Program-made: the position numbers and the translations under genes
Shown: in pieces, positions 16,279 through 23,928 of the stretch
Layout: the number at the start of each line of letters is the position of its first letter
Numbering within the stretch: the stretch's first letter is position 1
Assembly: GCA_018830925.1 (NCBI GenBank)
Contig: JAHJRK010000420.1
Location: forward strand, 1-39,908
Source of the DNA: Pseudomonadota bacterium
GTDB lineage: Bacteria > Desulfobacterota > Desulfobacteria > Desulfobacterales > RPRI01
Direction: 5' to 3'
Length of the DNA: 39,908 bases
The notes under the pieces: generated by a model
The model's input: only the letters and a program-made list of their open reading frames with translations
Database searches by the model: none
Told to the model about the DNA's origin: nothing

Positions 16279-17043
16279 ATGATAAAAGAACTGTTCGGTT
16301 TAGAGGGGAGGTCAGCCCTTGTGGTTGGAGCAAGCAAAGGCTTGGGAAAGGCAATGGCCCTGGCTCTTGCAGGCGCCGGTGCAGATGTGGCGGTGGCAAG
16401 CAGATCACAGAAGTTGATTGAAGAGGTCAGGGATGAAATCCTTGCCTCGGGTAGGAAGGCGGTTGCCGTAAAGGCCGACATAAGCAGGGAAAAGGATATC
16501 ATCGGTATGGCAGGCCAGGTGATTGACTCTTTCGGGAAGATAGACATCCTCGTGAACAATGCTGGGATCTATCTCCCTGCAACGGCCCTTGATATGACTG
16601 CCGAGGATTGGGACAAAACTCTAAATATCAATCTAAAGGGTATTTTCCTTACCTGCAAGGCAGTGGGAAGACATATGGTTGATCAGAAAAATGGAAAGAT
16701 CATCAATATAGCGTCTGTCCTCGGAAAGCGGGCCGCTCAGACGTCTTCTGCCTATTCAGCTTCCAAGGCTGCGATAATTCAGTTCACCAGATCTCTGGCC
16801 CTTGAACTGGCTCCCCACAATATCAGGGTCAATGCCATTGCTCCGGGGTGGTTTGAAACGGAAATGGTGAAAAATGAGCTTGGGGATCCAAATACGAGAA
16901 AATACTTCCTTTCCAAAACGCCGCTTAAGAAATTTGGAGTACCCGAGGAGTTGGGTGGCGCCATTATTTTTCTTGCATCAAAGGCATCCGACTTCATGAC
17001 AGGAGAGACTATCACCATAGATGGAGGGTTCTCTATATGGTAG
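16279..17043 (+). CDS. Short-chain dehydrogenase/reductase (FabG-like SDR)
   Basis: A 254-residue classical SDR that interconverts an alcohol and a ketone with NAD(P)(H). The Rossmann motif is VVGASKGLGKAMALALAG, followed by NNAGIY and the catalytic Ser-Tyr-Lys set (IASVLG, then AYSASKAA). Its C-terminal end GGFSIW is usual for the family. I chose the ATG at 16279, preceded by AGAGGAAATAAG, over an in-frame TTG-type start at 16255. It lies 44 bp after the acyl-CoA dehydrogenase. In this setting it could reduce a 4-oxoacyl-CoA to the 4-hydroxy form needed by the dehydratase homologue, or act on a 3-hydroxyacyl-CoA. Sequence alone does not decide. Confidence 0.88.
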   Translation: MIKELFGLEGRSALVVGASKGLGKAMALALAGAGADVAVASRSQKLIEEVRDEILASGRKAVAVKADISREKDIIGMAGQVIDSFGKIDILVNNAGIYLPATALDMTAEDWDKTLNINLKGIFLTCKAVGRHMVDQKNGKIINIASVLGKRAAQTSSAYSASKAAIIQFTRSLALELAPHNIRVNAIAPGWFETEMVKNELGDPNTRKYFLSKTPLKKFGVPEELGGAIIFLASKASDFMTGETITIDGGFSIW

Positions 17044-17139
17044 TATGCGGAGCCTAACCGGATTATTAGACTTATTGTCGGCAGGACAATCGTTTCTTGT
17101 AACGCTTTCAGCTTTAATACACGCGCACGTAAATCTATA

Positions 17140-17260
17140 GCGTTTCAGATAATGATTTTGGCAAGGATAGATGGAGGAATCCGAGTAAGGAGTACATGTT
17201 AGTGCGTCGTCGAGGATCCCGACCGATAACGCGGTCCAAAATCTTCATATGGAAGGCTAT
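17140..17260. repeat. 121-bp direct repeat, copy 1
   Basis: This segment, starting GCGTTTCAGAT and ending GGAAGGCTAT, matches 21549-21669 in the same orientation without gaps and with about 12 differences. It falls in the roughly 300-bp spacer before the large acyl-CoA dehydrogenase, which otherwise holds no gene. A reading frame through this copy (RRRGSRPITRSKIF) is broken by a stop in the other copy, so it is unlikely to be a functional gene. The two copies bracket the A+T-rich beta-oxidation trio. Confidence 0.75.
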
Positions 17261-17268
17261 GTTATAAT
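17260..17268 (+). promoter_or_regulatory. Candidate extended -10 promoter element
   Basis: TGTTATAAT fits the extended -10 pattern TGnTATAAT exactly. It begins at the last base of the 121-bp repeat and lies about 80 bp before the ATG at 17348. The second repeat copy has a different sequence at this point. No good -35 box precedes it, which extended -10 promoters tolerate. Confidence 0.35.
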
Positions 17269-17347
17269 TCAGTAATGACCGTCGAGCAAGTAGCCTTTGG
17301 AGAAGTCACTATTTATTGATTATTATGGCTGTATTAGAGGAAAAAAA

Positions 17348-19192
17348 ATGGAAAACTTATTAGTAGATAAAAGAGATCAGTCGTTCGTTTTACAAGAAAT
17401 GCTTAGAATAAAAGAATTATTAGAACATTCTCTCTATAACGAATACTCATATAAAATGTGTGATATGGCACTGAAAGAGGCTCATAAATTAGCAAAAGAT
17501 AAATTAATGCCGACAAATAAAGAGGCAGATGACAAAGGCTGTATTTACAATACTGAGGACAATTCGGTTAAGATGCCTGAAAGTTACCACGCTCTATATA
17601 AAATGCTTCGGCAGGGCAACTGGATTGCCATGTGTGAAAGTGCTGAGGTTGGGGGGGAGGGGTTCCCGCTTGTCATTGGAACGGCAATATCCGAGGTTTT
17701 TTATGCGGGGTCTGTTTGTTTGTACGGCGCTGCTGAGTTGACGCATGGAGCTGCGAAACTTATTGAAGTTTTCGGAGACAGCCATCAAAAAAAACAGTTT
17801 CTTAAAAAACTGTACTCCGGCGAATGGATGGGCACAATGTGTCTCACGGAATCCGGCGCTGGAAGCGATGTGGGCGCCATAGAAACAAAGGCGGCTGAAA
17901 ACGACGACGGCACTTATTCAATCTACGGTACAAAAATCTTTATTTCTGCAGGCGAGCACGATCTTACCGAGAATATAGTCCATATGGTACTGGCAAGGGT
18001 CGAAGGGGACCCGTCAGGAACAAAAGGCCTTTCACTGTTTATCGTTCCGAAATATCTGGTTGGAGAGGATGGAAAACTTGAAGATAGAAATGACGTGCGA
18101 TGCACCGGAATCGAGCACAAAATGGGGTGCCATGGTCTTTGCACTTGTACAATGGTGTTCGGAGATAAGGGTGGATGTGTCGGATACCTCCTTGGTGAGC
18201 AGCGAAAAGGGATTTTAGAGATGTTTCACATGATGAACGAACAGCGGCTGCTTGTAGGGATTGAGGGACTTGCACTTTCTTCAAGCGCATATTTGCACGC
18301 AGTGGATTATACAAAAAGTCGCATCCAGGGGGTTTCAATACATGATAACAAGACGCCGGTTCCTATTATCCAGCATCCTGATATAAAGCGGATGCTTCTG
18401 ACAATGAAGGCGTATGTTGAAGGCTGTAGAGCGTTATCTTATTTTACCAGTCTCTGCATCGACTACGCAAAAATTTCAGAGGGTGACGACAAGGCGGAAT
18501 GGGAGGGGTTGGTTAATCTACTCATTCCCATAGTTAAAGCTTATATTACAGACAGATCATGGGAAATAACCGGATTAGCCATCCAATGTGCTGGTGGATA
18601 TGGTTATTGCTCAGATTACCCATTTGAGCGATTTGCGCGTGATTGTAAAATTACCTCCCTTTTTGAGGGAACAAACGGTATTCAGGCGATGGATTTGTTG
18701 TTTAGAAAACTTATCAGAAATAAATTGGTTGACTTCCATCAACTCATGAAACGAATTGATACGGCAATAGAAAAAGCAGATGATATTGAAGAAATCAAGG
18801 AATACGCGAAGACAGTGAGGAAAGCAAAAGATGGCCTTATTGAAATTGTTGATGGAGTAGTGGAAATGGCAAAGGAAAAGGATGCGTTACATTTGTACAT
18901 AAAAGCAACGCCTTTTCTTGAGGCGATGGGGGATGTCGTACTGGGTTGGATGCATTTGTGGCAGTTGACGATTTCTCATAAAGAATTGACCAGATATAAG
19001 TCCGGTGAGAATAAAGAGAAAAAGGATAATACACTACACATAAATAAAGAAGCCGCATTTTATGCCGGTAAGATATCAAGCGCTAAATTTTATATCGGAA
19101 CAATTCTCAAAAGAACGATCGGTAAATTTGAAGAATTAAAATCAGATGCGAGTCCCGTAATGGAAATTATCGATAAATCTTTTGCTGGGTAA
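17348..19192 (+). CDS. Large (FadE5/AidB-like) acyl-CoA dehydrogenase with C-terminal extension
   Basis: A 614-residue acyl-CoA dehydrogenase of the long form common in anaerobic fatty-acid oxidisers. It has an N-terminal extra domain, the core block CLTESGAGSDVGAI, IFISAGEHD, and QCAGGYGYCSDYPFERFARD. The catalytic Glu is present in SLFEGTNGIQ. The last 130 residues form the helical C-terminal extension seen in this subfamily. The start at 17348 (MENLLVDKR) follows AGAGG; an upstream TTG at 17297 is in frame but has no such signal. Codon use is clearly more A+T-rich than in the upstream block. With the next two genes it makes a complete dehydrogenation, oxidation and thiolysis set. Chain-length preference is unknown. 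Confidence 0.9.
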   Translation: MENLLVDKRDQSFVLQEMLRIKELLEHSLYNEYSYKMCDMALKEAHKLAKDKLMPTNKEADDKGCIYNTEDNSVKMPESYHALYKMLRQGNWIAMCESAEVGGEGFPLVIGTAISEVFYAGSVCLYGAAELTHGAAKLIEVFGDSHQKKQFLKKLYSGEWMGTMCLTESGAGSDVGAIETKAAENDDGTYSIYGTKIFISAGEHDLTENIVHMVLARVEGDPSGTKGLSLFIVPKYLVGEDGKLEDRNDVRCTGIEHKMGCHGLCTCTMVFGDKGGCVGYLLGEQRKGILEMFHMMNEQRLLVGIEGLALSSSAYLHAVDYTKSRIQGVSIHDNKTPVPIIQHPDIKRMLLTMKAYVEGCRALSYFTSLCIDYAKISEGDDKAEWEGLVNLLIPIVKAYITDRSWEITGLAIQCAGGYGYCSDYPFERFARDCKITSLFEGTNGIQAMDLLFRKLIRNKLVDFHQLMKRIDTAIEKADDIEEIKEYAKTVRKAKDGLIEIVDGVVEMAKEKDALHLYIKATPFLEAMGDVVLGWMHLWQLTISHKELTRYKSGENKEKKDNTLHINKEAAFYAGKISSAKFYIGTILKRTIGKFEELKSDASPVMEIIDKSFAG

Positions 19193-19270
19193 AAAAAATT
19201 AGAAAAATGTCTCAGAAAAGCAATATAAGCTTGAATCAATGGTGTTTTTTAAAGGGAAAGAGGAGTTGTC

Positions 19271-20128
19271 ATGGATATAAAAAAAGTCGCGGTTATCGGA
19301 GCGGGAATCATGGGGCATGGAATCTCGCAAGTGATTGCAACGGCAGGTTTAGAAGTTAAATTATATGATATTTCAGAAGAGATGTTAGAAAAGGCAAAAT
19401 ACAAGATTGAGAATTCACTGGAACGCGGAATAAAAAAGGGTAAAATAGATGAAAAGGCTAAAAAAGATATTCTTGAACGAATATCCTTTACACCCAATTT
19501 AAGCGAGGCCGTTAAAAATGCTGATCTCATTATCGAGGCCGTTTATGAAAATTTGGATCTGAAAAAAGATATATTTAAAAAACTGGATGCGATATGTCTG
19601 AATGAAACAGTATTTGCATCCAATACATCTCAATACAGTATAACCGATATTGCGTCAGTTGTATCGAATCCTTCGAGAGTTATCGGGATGCATTGGTTCA
19701 ACCCGCCAGTAGCCATGAATCTGATCGAAATAGTGCGGGGTATTGAAACCTCCGAAAAGACCGTATCCCGGATTAAAGAGTTCTCTTTGAAAGTGGGAAA
19801 AGAATCAGTTGTTTGCAAAGATTCACAGGGATTTATAAGTACAAGAATATTAGTTGCCATGCGGCTTGAGTGTTATCGCATATTGGAAGAAGGGATTGCA
19901 ACTAAAGAAGATATCGATAAAACGCTGCGATTGGCCTTTGGTCATCCAATGGGGCAGTTCGAGTTGTCGGATCTGTCAGGACTCGATATCGAGGTGCCTA
20001 TATGTGAGTCGCTGGTCAAAGTTTTCGGTGATCGGTTCAGACCTCCCCAGAATCTACTACAACGCGTAAGCGCCGGTAAGTTTGGAAGGAAAACAGGAGA
20101 AGGCTGGTATGATTACGACGAAAAATAA
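19271..20128 (+). CDS. hbd: 3-hydroxybutyryl-CoA (3-hydroxyacyl-CoA) dehydrogenase
   Basis: A 285-residue NAD-dependent dehydrogenase oxidising (S)-3-hydroxyacyl-CoA to 3-oxoacyl-CoA. The Rossmann motif is VIGAGIMGHGISQVIA near residue 8. The catalytic His lies in IGMHWFNPPVAMNLIEIV, preceded by FASNTSQYSI. The helical C-terminal domain has GHPMGQFELSDLSGLD and ends in KFGRKTGEGWYDY, diagnostic of the short single-domain type. It starts at an ATG with AGAGGAG upstream, 78 bp after the large acyl-CoA dehydrogenase, and shares its A+T-rich composition. The thiolase gene follows after 30 bp. Confidence 0.94.
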   Translation: MDIKKVAVIGAGIMGHGISQVIATAGLEVKLYDISEEMLEKAKYKIENSLERGIKKGKIDEKAKKDILERISFTPNLSEAVKNADLIIEAVYENLDLKKDIFKKLDAICLNETVFASNTSQYSITDIASVVSNPSRVIGMHWFNPPVAMNLIEIVRGIETSEKTVSRIKEFSLKVGKESVVCKDSQGFISTRILVAMRLECYRILEEGIATKEDIDKTLRLAFGHPMGQFELSDLSGLDIEVPICESLVKVFGDRFRPPQNLLQRVSAGKFGRKTGEGWYDYDEK

Positions 20129-20158
20129 TACTGCCGTTAATATCAAAGGAGAATCAAC

Positions 20159-21397
20159 GTGAATGAAATAAACACAAGAGCTACTACAAAAACGGATGAA
20201 GATGTTGTGATTGTCAGTGCGGCCAGATCACCGTTTAGCAAGTTTGGCGGTGTCCTCAAGGAAATGCACAGTATAGATATCGCAGTTAAGGTAATGGAAG
20301 GTGTGCTCGATAGAAAAAAATTAGAAAAAAGTATTGTCGATGTTATTTACTACGGCATGTGTATCCAGTCCGAAGCTGCTATCGAATATAATGTAAACGC
20401 CAGGCAGGCAATGCTTAGAGCTGGTTTTCCACCCGAAACTCTATCGCTGACGATCGACAGGGCCTGCTGTTCATCTTTGACAGCAATACATTTAGGATAC
20501 AAGGATATACGGCTGAGTGAAGCCGATGTTGTTATGGCGGTCGGTACGGAAAATATGAGTAATACTCCGTTTGTAATGCACAACGTTCGCTGGGCTAAAG
20601 GCTTGGATCAGCCTCAGATCAAGGACCACCTGTTCCCTGTAACATATACCGGATACAAGCCTTTAGCTTATGATGCGGGAGAAGTAGCGCTGGAACATGG
20701 CATCAGTAGAGAAGAACAGGACGAATGGGCTTACCAAAGCCAAATGAGATATCAGGAAGCAAAAGAAAAAAAAGTTTTTATGGATGAAATAATACCTATC
20801 GAAATTTTTCAACGCAAGGGGGAAAAATATATTTTTGCGGAAGATGAATTTCCTAAGCCGAATACCAAACTCGAAAAATTAGCAGAGCTGAAAACTGTTT
20901 ATAACAGTCTGACCGTAACAGCCGGTAATGCTCCGGGGTTGGACGCAGGCGCATCGGCCATCGTTTTGATGAAACGAAAACAAGCAAATGAACTGGGACT
21001 TGATATTCTTGGTAAAATAGTTTCAATTGCAAGTATCGCACTGGAGCCCCGTTTACTAGCGGTAGCGCCTGCGCCAGCAATTGAAAAGGCGCTTGAAAAA
21101 GCCGGGCTTACTATTGATGATATTGATAGGATTGAAATAAATGAGGCATTTGCCGTAATGCCTTTAGTGGCAACGAAAATATTAGGGAGAGGAAATGCCG
21201 AAAAAGTAAAAAAACTTCGAGAGATAACAAATGTAAACGGAGGAGCAATAGCTATAGGGCATCCTGTCGGCGCCAGCGGAGCAAGAATTTTGATGACTCT
21301 TCTGTATGAACTTAGACGGAGTAGTGGGAGATACGGGGTGTGTTCAATATGCGGCGGTCTCGCGCAGGGAGATGCGGCTGTTATCCAAGCTGAATAA
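20159..21397 (+). CDS. Thiolase (acetyl-CoA acetyltransferase family)
   Basis: A 412-residue thiolase that cleaves 3-oxoacyl-CoA with CoA, or condenses two acyl-CoA. The nucleophile is C103 in IDRACCSSLTAI, which replaces the usual KVCASGLKA block. The His is in IGHPVGASGARI and the second Cys in CSICGGLAQGDA. VTAGNAPGLDAGASA replaces the usual NASGINDGA, a small divergence. The start is a GTG at 20159, with AAAGGAG ahead. It completes the A+T-rich trio with the two preceding genes; 3' of it lies about 350 bp of non-coding DNA including the second copy of the 121-bp repeat. Together these three could turn a saturated acyl-CoA into acetyl-CoA, given a hydratase. Confidence 0.92.
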   Translation: MNEINTRATTKTDEDVVIVSAARSPFSKFGGVLKEMHSIDIAVKVMEGVLDRKKLEKSIVDVIYYGMCIQSEAAIEYNVNARQAMLRAGFPPETLSLTIDRACCSSLTAIHLGYKDIRLSEADVVMAVGTENMSNTPFVMHNVRWAKGLDQPQIKDHLFPVTYTGYKPLAYDAGEVALEHGISREEQDEWAYQSQMRYQEAKEKKVFMDEIIPIEIFQRKGEKYIFAEDEFPKPNTKLEKLAELKTVYNSLTVTAGNAPGLDAGASAIVLMKRKQANELGLDILGKIVSIASIALEPRLLAVAPAPAIEKALEKAGLTIDDIDRIEINEAFAVMPLVATKILGRGNAEKVKKLREITNVNGGAIAIGHPVGASGARILMTLLYELRRSSGRYGVCSICGGLAQGDAAVIQAE

Positions 21398-21548
21398 TGC
21401 TTTTAGTGTGGGTTTGCTAATTATGGGGGTGATCCAGAAGACCTAATAAATACAAGGGGGCGAGGTTTGCACAAACGCGAATAATTGATCAGTTCCCGCA
21501 AAACATCGATTGAATAATAAAAACTGTTAAAATTAAGTAGCATATATG

Positions 21549-21669
21549 GCGTTTCAGATGATGATTTTAGCAAGGATAGAGAGAGGAATCCGAGTAAGGC
21601 TTACATGTTAGTACGTCGTCGAGGATTCTGACCGATAACGCAGTCCAAAATCTTTATGTGGAAGGCTAT
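21549..21669. repeat. 121-bp direct repeat, copy 2
   Basis: Partner of 17140-17260, the same length and orientation, about 90 percent identical by eye. It lies in the spacer between the thiolase and a broken acyl-CoA ligase. Distance between the copies is 4,409 bp, enclosing exactly the three A+T-rich genes. Confidence 0.75.
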
Positions 21670-21743
21670 AGAATGTCGGAAAGGACTGACAAGTTGGGGT
21701 TTAAAGATATATGTTTTCAGATTAAAAGAAGTGTCGTCAAATA

Positions 21744-21992
21744 TTGTTTGTTGAATATGAATTCCATAAATTAGTTGAACAGATAAAATCAAAATGCAAT
21801 TTTGTAAAAAGACTCTTTTGCGTAGGGCCTGTGAAGGACGGAGGAGATGAGGAAGAGATAGATTTGACAGAACTCGTGGGGGGAAAAATAGCCGGATATA
21901 AAAAACCCAGGTCTGTTACATTTGGTGACGATTTGCCAAAGACAGAAGATGGTTCCATTGATCAAACTGCCGTTAAGTATTCACATCAATAG
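21744..21992 (+). pseudogene. Acyl-CoA ligase remnant with internal deletion
   Basis: The 82-residue frame joins two separate parts of an AMP-forming acyl-CoA ligase. The first half (EFHKLVEQIKSKCNFVKRLF) looks like the region about a quarter of the way into such enzymes. The second half (GKIAGYKKPRSVTFGDDLPK) is the last 40 residues of the C-terminal domain. The ATP-binding P-loop and hinge are gone, so it cannot be active. The tail has EDGSIDQTAVK where GK is usual, like the intact ligase at 23929, so both belong to one subfamily. It directly precedes the second dehydratase homologue and is probably a deleted copy of a ligase once in that operon. Confidence 0.65.
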
Positions 21993-22041
21993 GTTAACGA
22001 GTATCGGGGAAAAACTTCCGGAAAGAGAAGGAGATTTAATC

Positions 22042-23565
22042 ATGGCACGAATGACTGGAAGAGAGTACGTTGAATCTTTAAAGGAGCTTGAACTAGAGGT
22101 TTATTACATGGGCAGAAAGATTACCCGTGTTACAGACGAACTGATGTTTATGCCACATATTAACACAGCGGCAATGACATATGAGTTGGCTTGCGATCCT
22201 GAATATGCGGAGATCATGACAGCCACTTCTCATCTGAGCGGTGAAACCATAAACAGGTTCACCCATATCCATCACAGCATCGATGACCTGGTGAAAAAGA
22301 TCCGGATGATGAGGCTGCTGGGACAAAAGACCGGTACATGCTTTCAGAGATGCGTCGGTCTTGACGCGCTGAATGCCCTTTATACAACGACTTACGACTT
22401 GGATCAGGAGAGAGGAACCCAATACCACAGGAATTTTAAAAAGTTTCTAAGTCATGTGCAATCCAAAGACTTAATGTCCGCAGGCGCCATGACCGATCCG
22501 CGGGGAGACCGGAGTTTCAGGCCGTCAGAGCAAAAAAGCCCGTACGCTTATCTGAAAATCACTAACCGTAACCAGGACGGCATCATTGTGAACGGGGCAA
22601 AGGCGCACATTACCGGGGCGATCAATTCCCACGAGATCATCGTGTTGCCTACTCGGGCCATGGGAGAAGATGACCGGGAGTTTGCCGTATCTTTTGCAAC
22701 ACCTGTGAACACACGCGGGATAAAGTACATTTTTTCACGCCAGACCAATGATAGCCGCCGCCTTGAGAGCCCGTTGGACTCAGGCAATCCTAAATATGCC
22801 ATCGTCGGAGGGGAAGCAGTGATTCTGTTCAAGGATGTCTTCATCCCTTGGGAGCGGGTTTTCATGGCCGGAGAGGCGGAGTTCTGTGCATCCCTGGTGG
22901 AGACCTTCGCTGGGAATCACCGAGCCAACTATGGTGGGTGTAAAGTGGGTCTTGCCGATGTAGTAATCGGCGCTTCCCATTGGATCGCAGACGCCCACGG
23001 TGTGGCCAAGGCTTCCCATATTGTCGACAAGCTCACAGACATGATTGCCATGGCCGAAACATGTTGGTCCTGCTCCCTATCTTGCTCTTACGAAGGACAC
23101 CAAACCCCATCGGGGTCCTACTCGATCAATCCAATGCTGGCCAACGTGACAAAGCTGAACATCACCAAGCTGGCCTACGAGTGGATGCGGGTGGCACACG
23201 ATATCGCAGGGGGGAAAATCATCACACTCCCGTCCGAAAAAGATCTGGATATGCCTGAACTCGGAGACATTATAAGGGAGTGTTTCAGCGGCCGCGACGG
23301 TGTTGATGTGGACGATATTTTCAAGATGCTCAGACTGATCGAAAACATGTCCGTAGGCGCGGGTCTGCCGGAGGCCATGCACGGAGCTGGATCGCCGGCA
23401 GCGCAGAAGATTATGATCGCCCGCCGCAGCGGTATTGACCGCAAACGAGTTTATGCTGAAACCATAGCGGGAATTAGACCGGATCAGCTTTTTGAATCGA
23501 TTGTCGGTATGAACGAGGCCGAATATTGGAAAAAAACTCGGGACCGGATCAAGAATCAGCAATAA
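22042..23565 (+). CDS. abfD: 4-hydroxybutyryl-CoA dehydratase / vinylacetyl-CoA delta-isomerase (paralogue 2, AbfD-like)
   Basis: A 507-residue 4Fe-4S and FAD enzyme that converts 4-hydroxybutyryl-CoA to crotonyl-CoA and isomerises vinylacetyl-CoA. C100 and C104 (GTCFQRCVG), H293 and C300 (NHRANYGGCK) match the cluster ligands C99, C103, H292 and C299 of the Clostridium aminobutyricum enzyme with a constant offset of one. Y297 sits at the catalytic tyrosine. The frame opens at 21922, but GAAGGAGATTTAATC sets the start at 22042. This copy is closer to known AbfD than the one at 13540. Its neighbours are two broken genes (ligase, thiolase), so its operon has been rearranged. The true substrate may be a substituted 4-hydroxyacyl-CoA. 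Confidence 0.9.
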   Translation: MARMTGREYVESLKELELEVYYMGRKITRVTDELMFMPHINTAAMTYELACDPEYAEIMTATSHLSGETINRFTHIHHSIDDLVKKIRMMRLLGQKTGTCFQRCVGLDALNALYTTTYDLDQERGTQYHRNFKKFLSHVQSKDLMSAGAMTDPRGDRSFRPSEQKSPYAYLKITNRNQDGIIVNGAKAHITGAINSHEIIVLPTRAMGEDDREFAVSFATPVNTRGIKYIFSRQTNDSRRLESPLDSGNPKYAIVGGEAVILFKDVFIPWERVFMAGEAEFCASLVETFAGNHRANYGGCKVGLADVVIGASHWIADAHGVAKASHIVDKLTDMIAMAETCWSCSLSCSYEGHQTPSGSYSINPMLANVTKLNITKLAYEWMRVAHDIAGGKIITLPSEKDLDMPELGDIIRECFSGRDGVDVDDIFKMLRLIENMSVGAGLPEAMHGAGSPAAQKIMIARRSGIDRKRVYAETIAGIRPDQLFESIVGMNEAEYWKKTRDRIKNQQ

Positions 23566-23568
23566 AAA

Positions 23569-23877
23569 GTGTATAGCGAGACCGGGGTGATGAGGCTTGA
23601 AGCAGACATGGTCCGGCGGCTGAGCATATTGGTCAGGTTCTGCGGAGGATGCAGCCCTGAAGTCGATCGTGGCCGCCTGGTTAGAGCTGTTAAGCTTAAG
23701 TTAGGCTTCTGGTTGATTTTGACGCCAAGCGGTCTGAGGATGATGTATGAGGTGTATAAGCAGCTTCAGGAAAAGGCCGGCCCACGGCAGGTAAAAAACC
23801 TATCTCTCGGCCTCAGTCATAATATTGGCGGTGTGCCGGGTTCAGGTGTTTGCAACATCATTATTGCGGGTAATTAG
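23569..23877 (+). pseudogene. Thiolase C-terminal remnant fused to a CGGC-type fragment
   Basis: A 102-codon frame starting 3 bp after the dehydratase stop. Its last 45 residues, from about 23740 (GLRMMYEVYKQLQEKAG, then LSLGLSHNIGGVPG), match the C-terminal end of SCP-x-type acetyl-CoA acetyltransferases. The first half contains RFCGGCSPEVDRGRLVRAV, a pattern I know from small CGGC proteins in deltaproteobacteria. The parts do not belong to one known protein, and neither the thiolase Cys nor its GHP block is present. I read this as two fused scraps left by deletion. It could still be translated as a chimeric peptide. Confidence 0.6.
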
Positions 23878-23928
23878 GCCAGATGGGACAAGAACCCAGG
23901 AGTTTGTTGATAGGGAGGGCAATATTGC

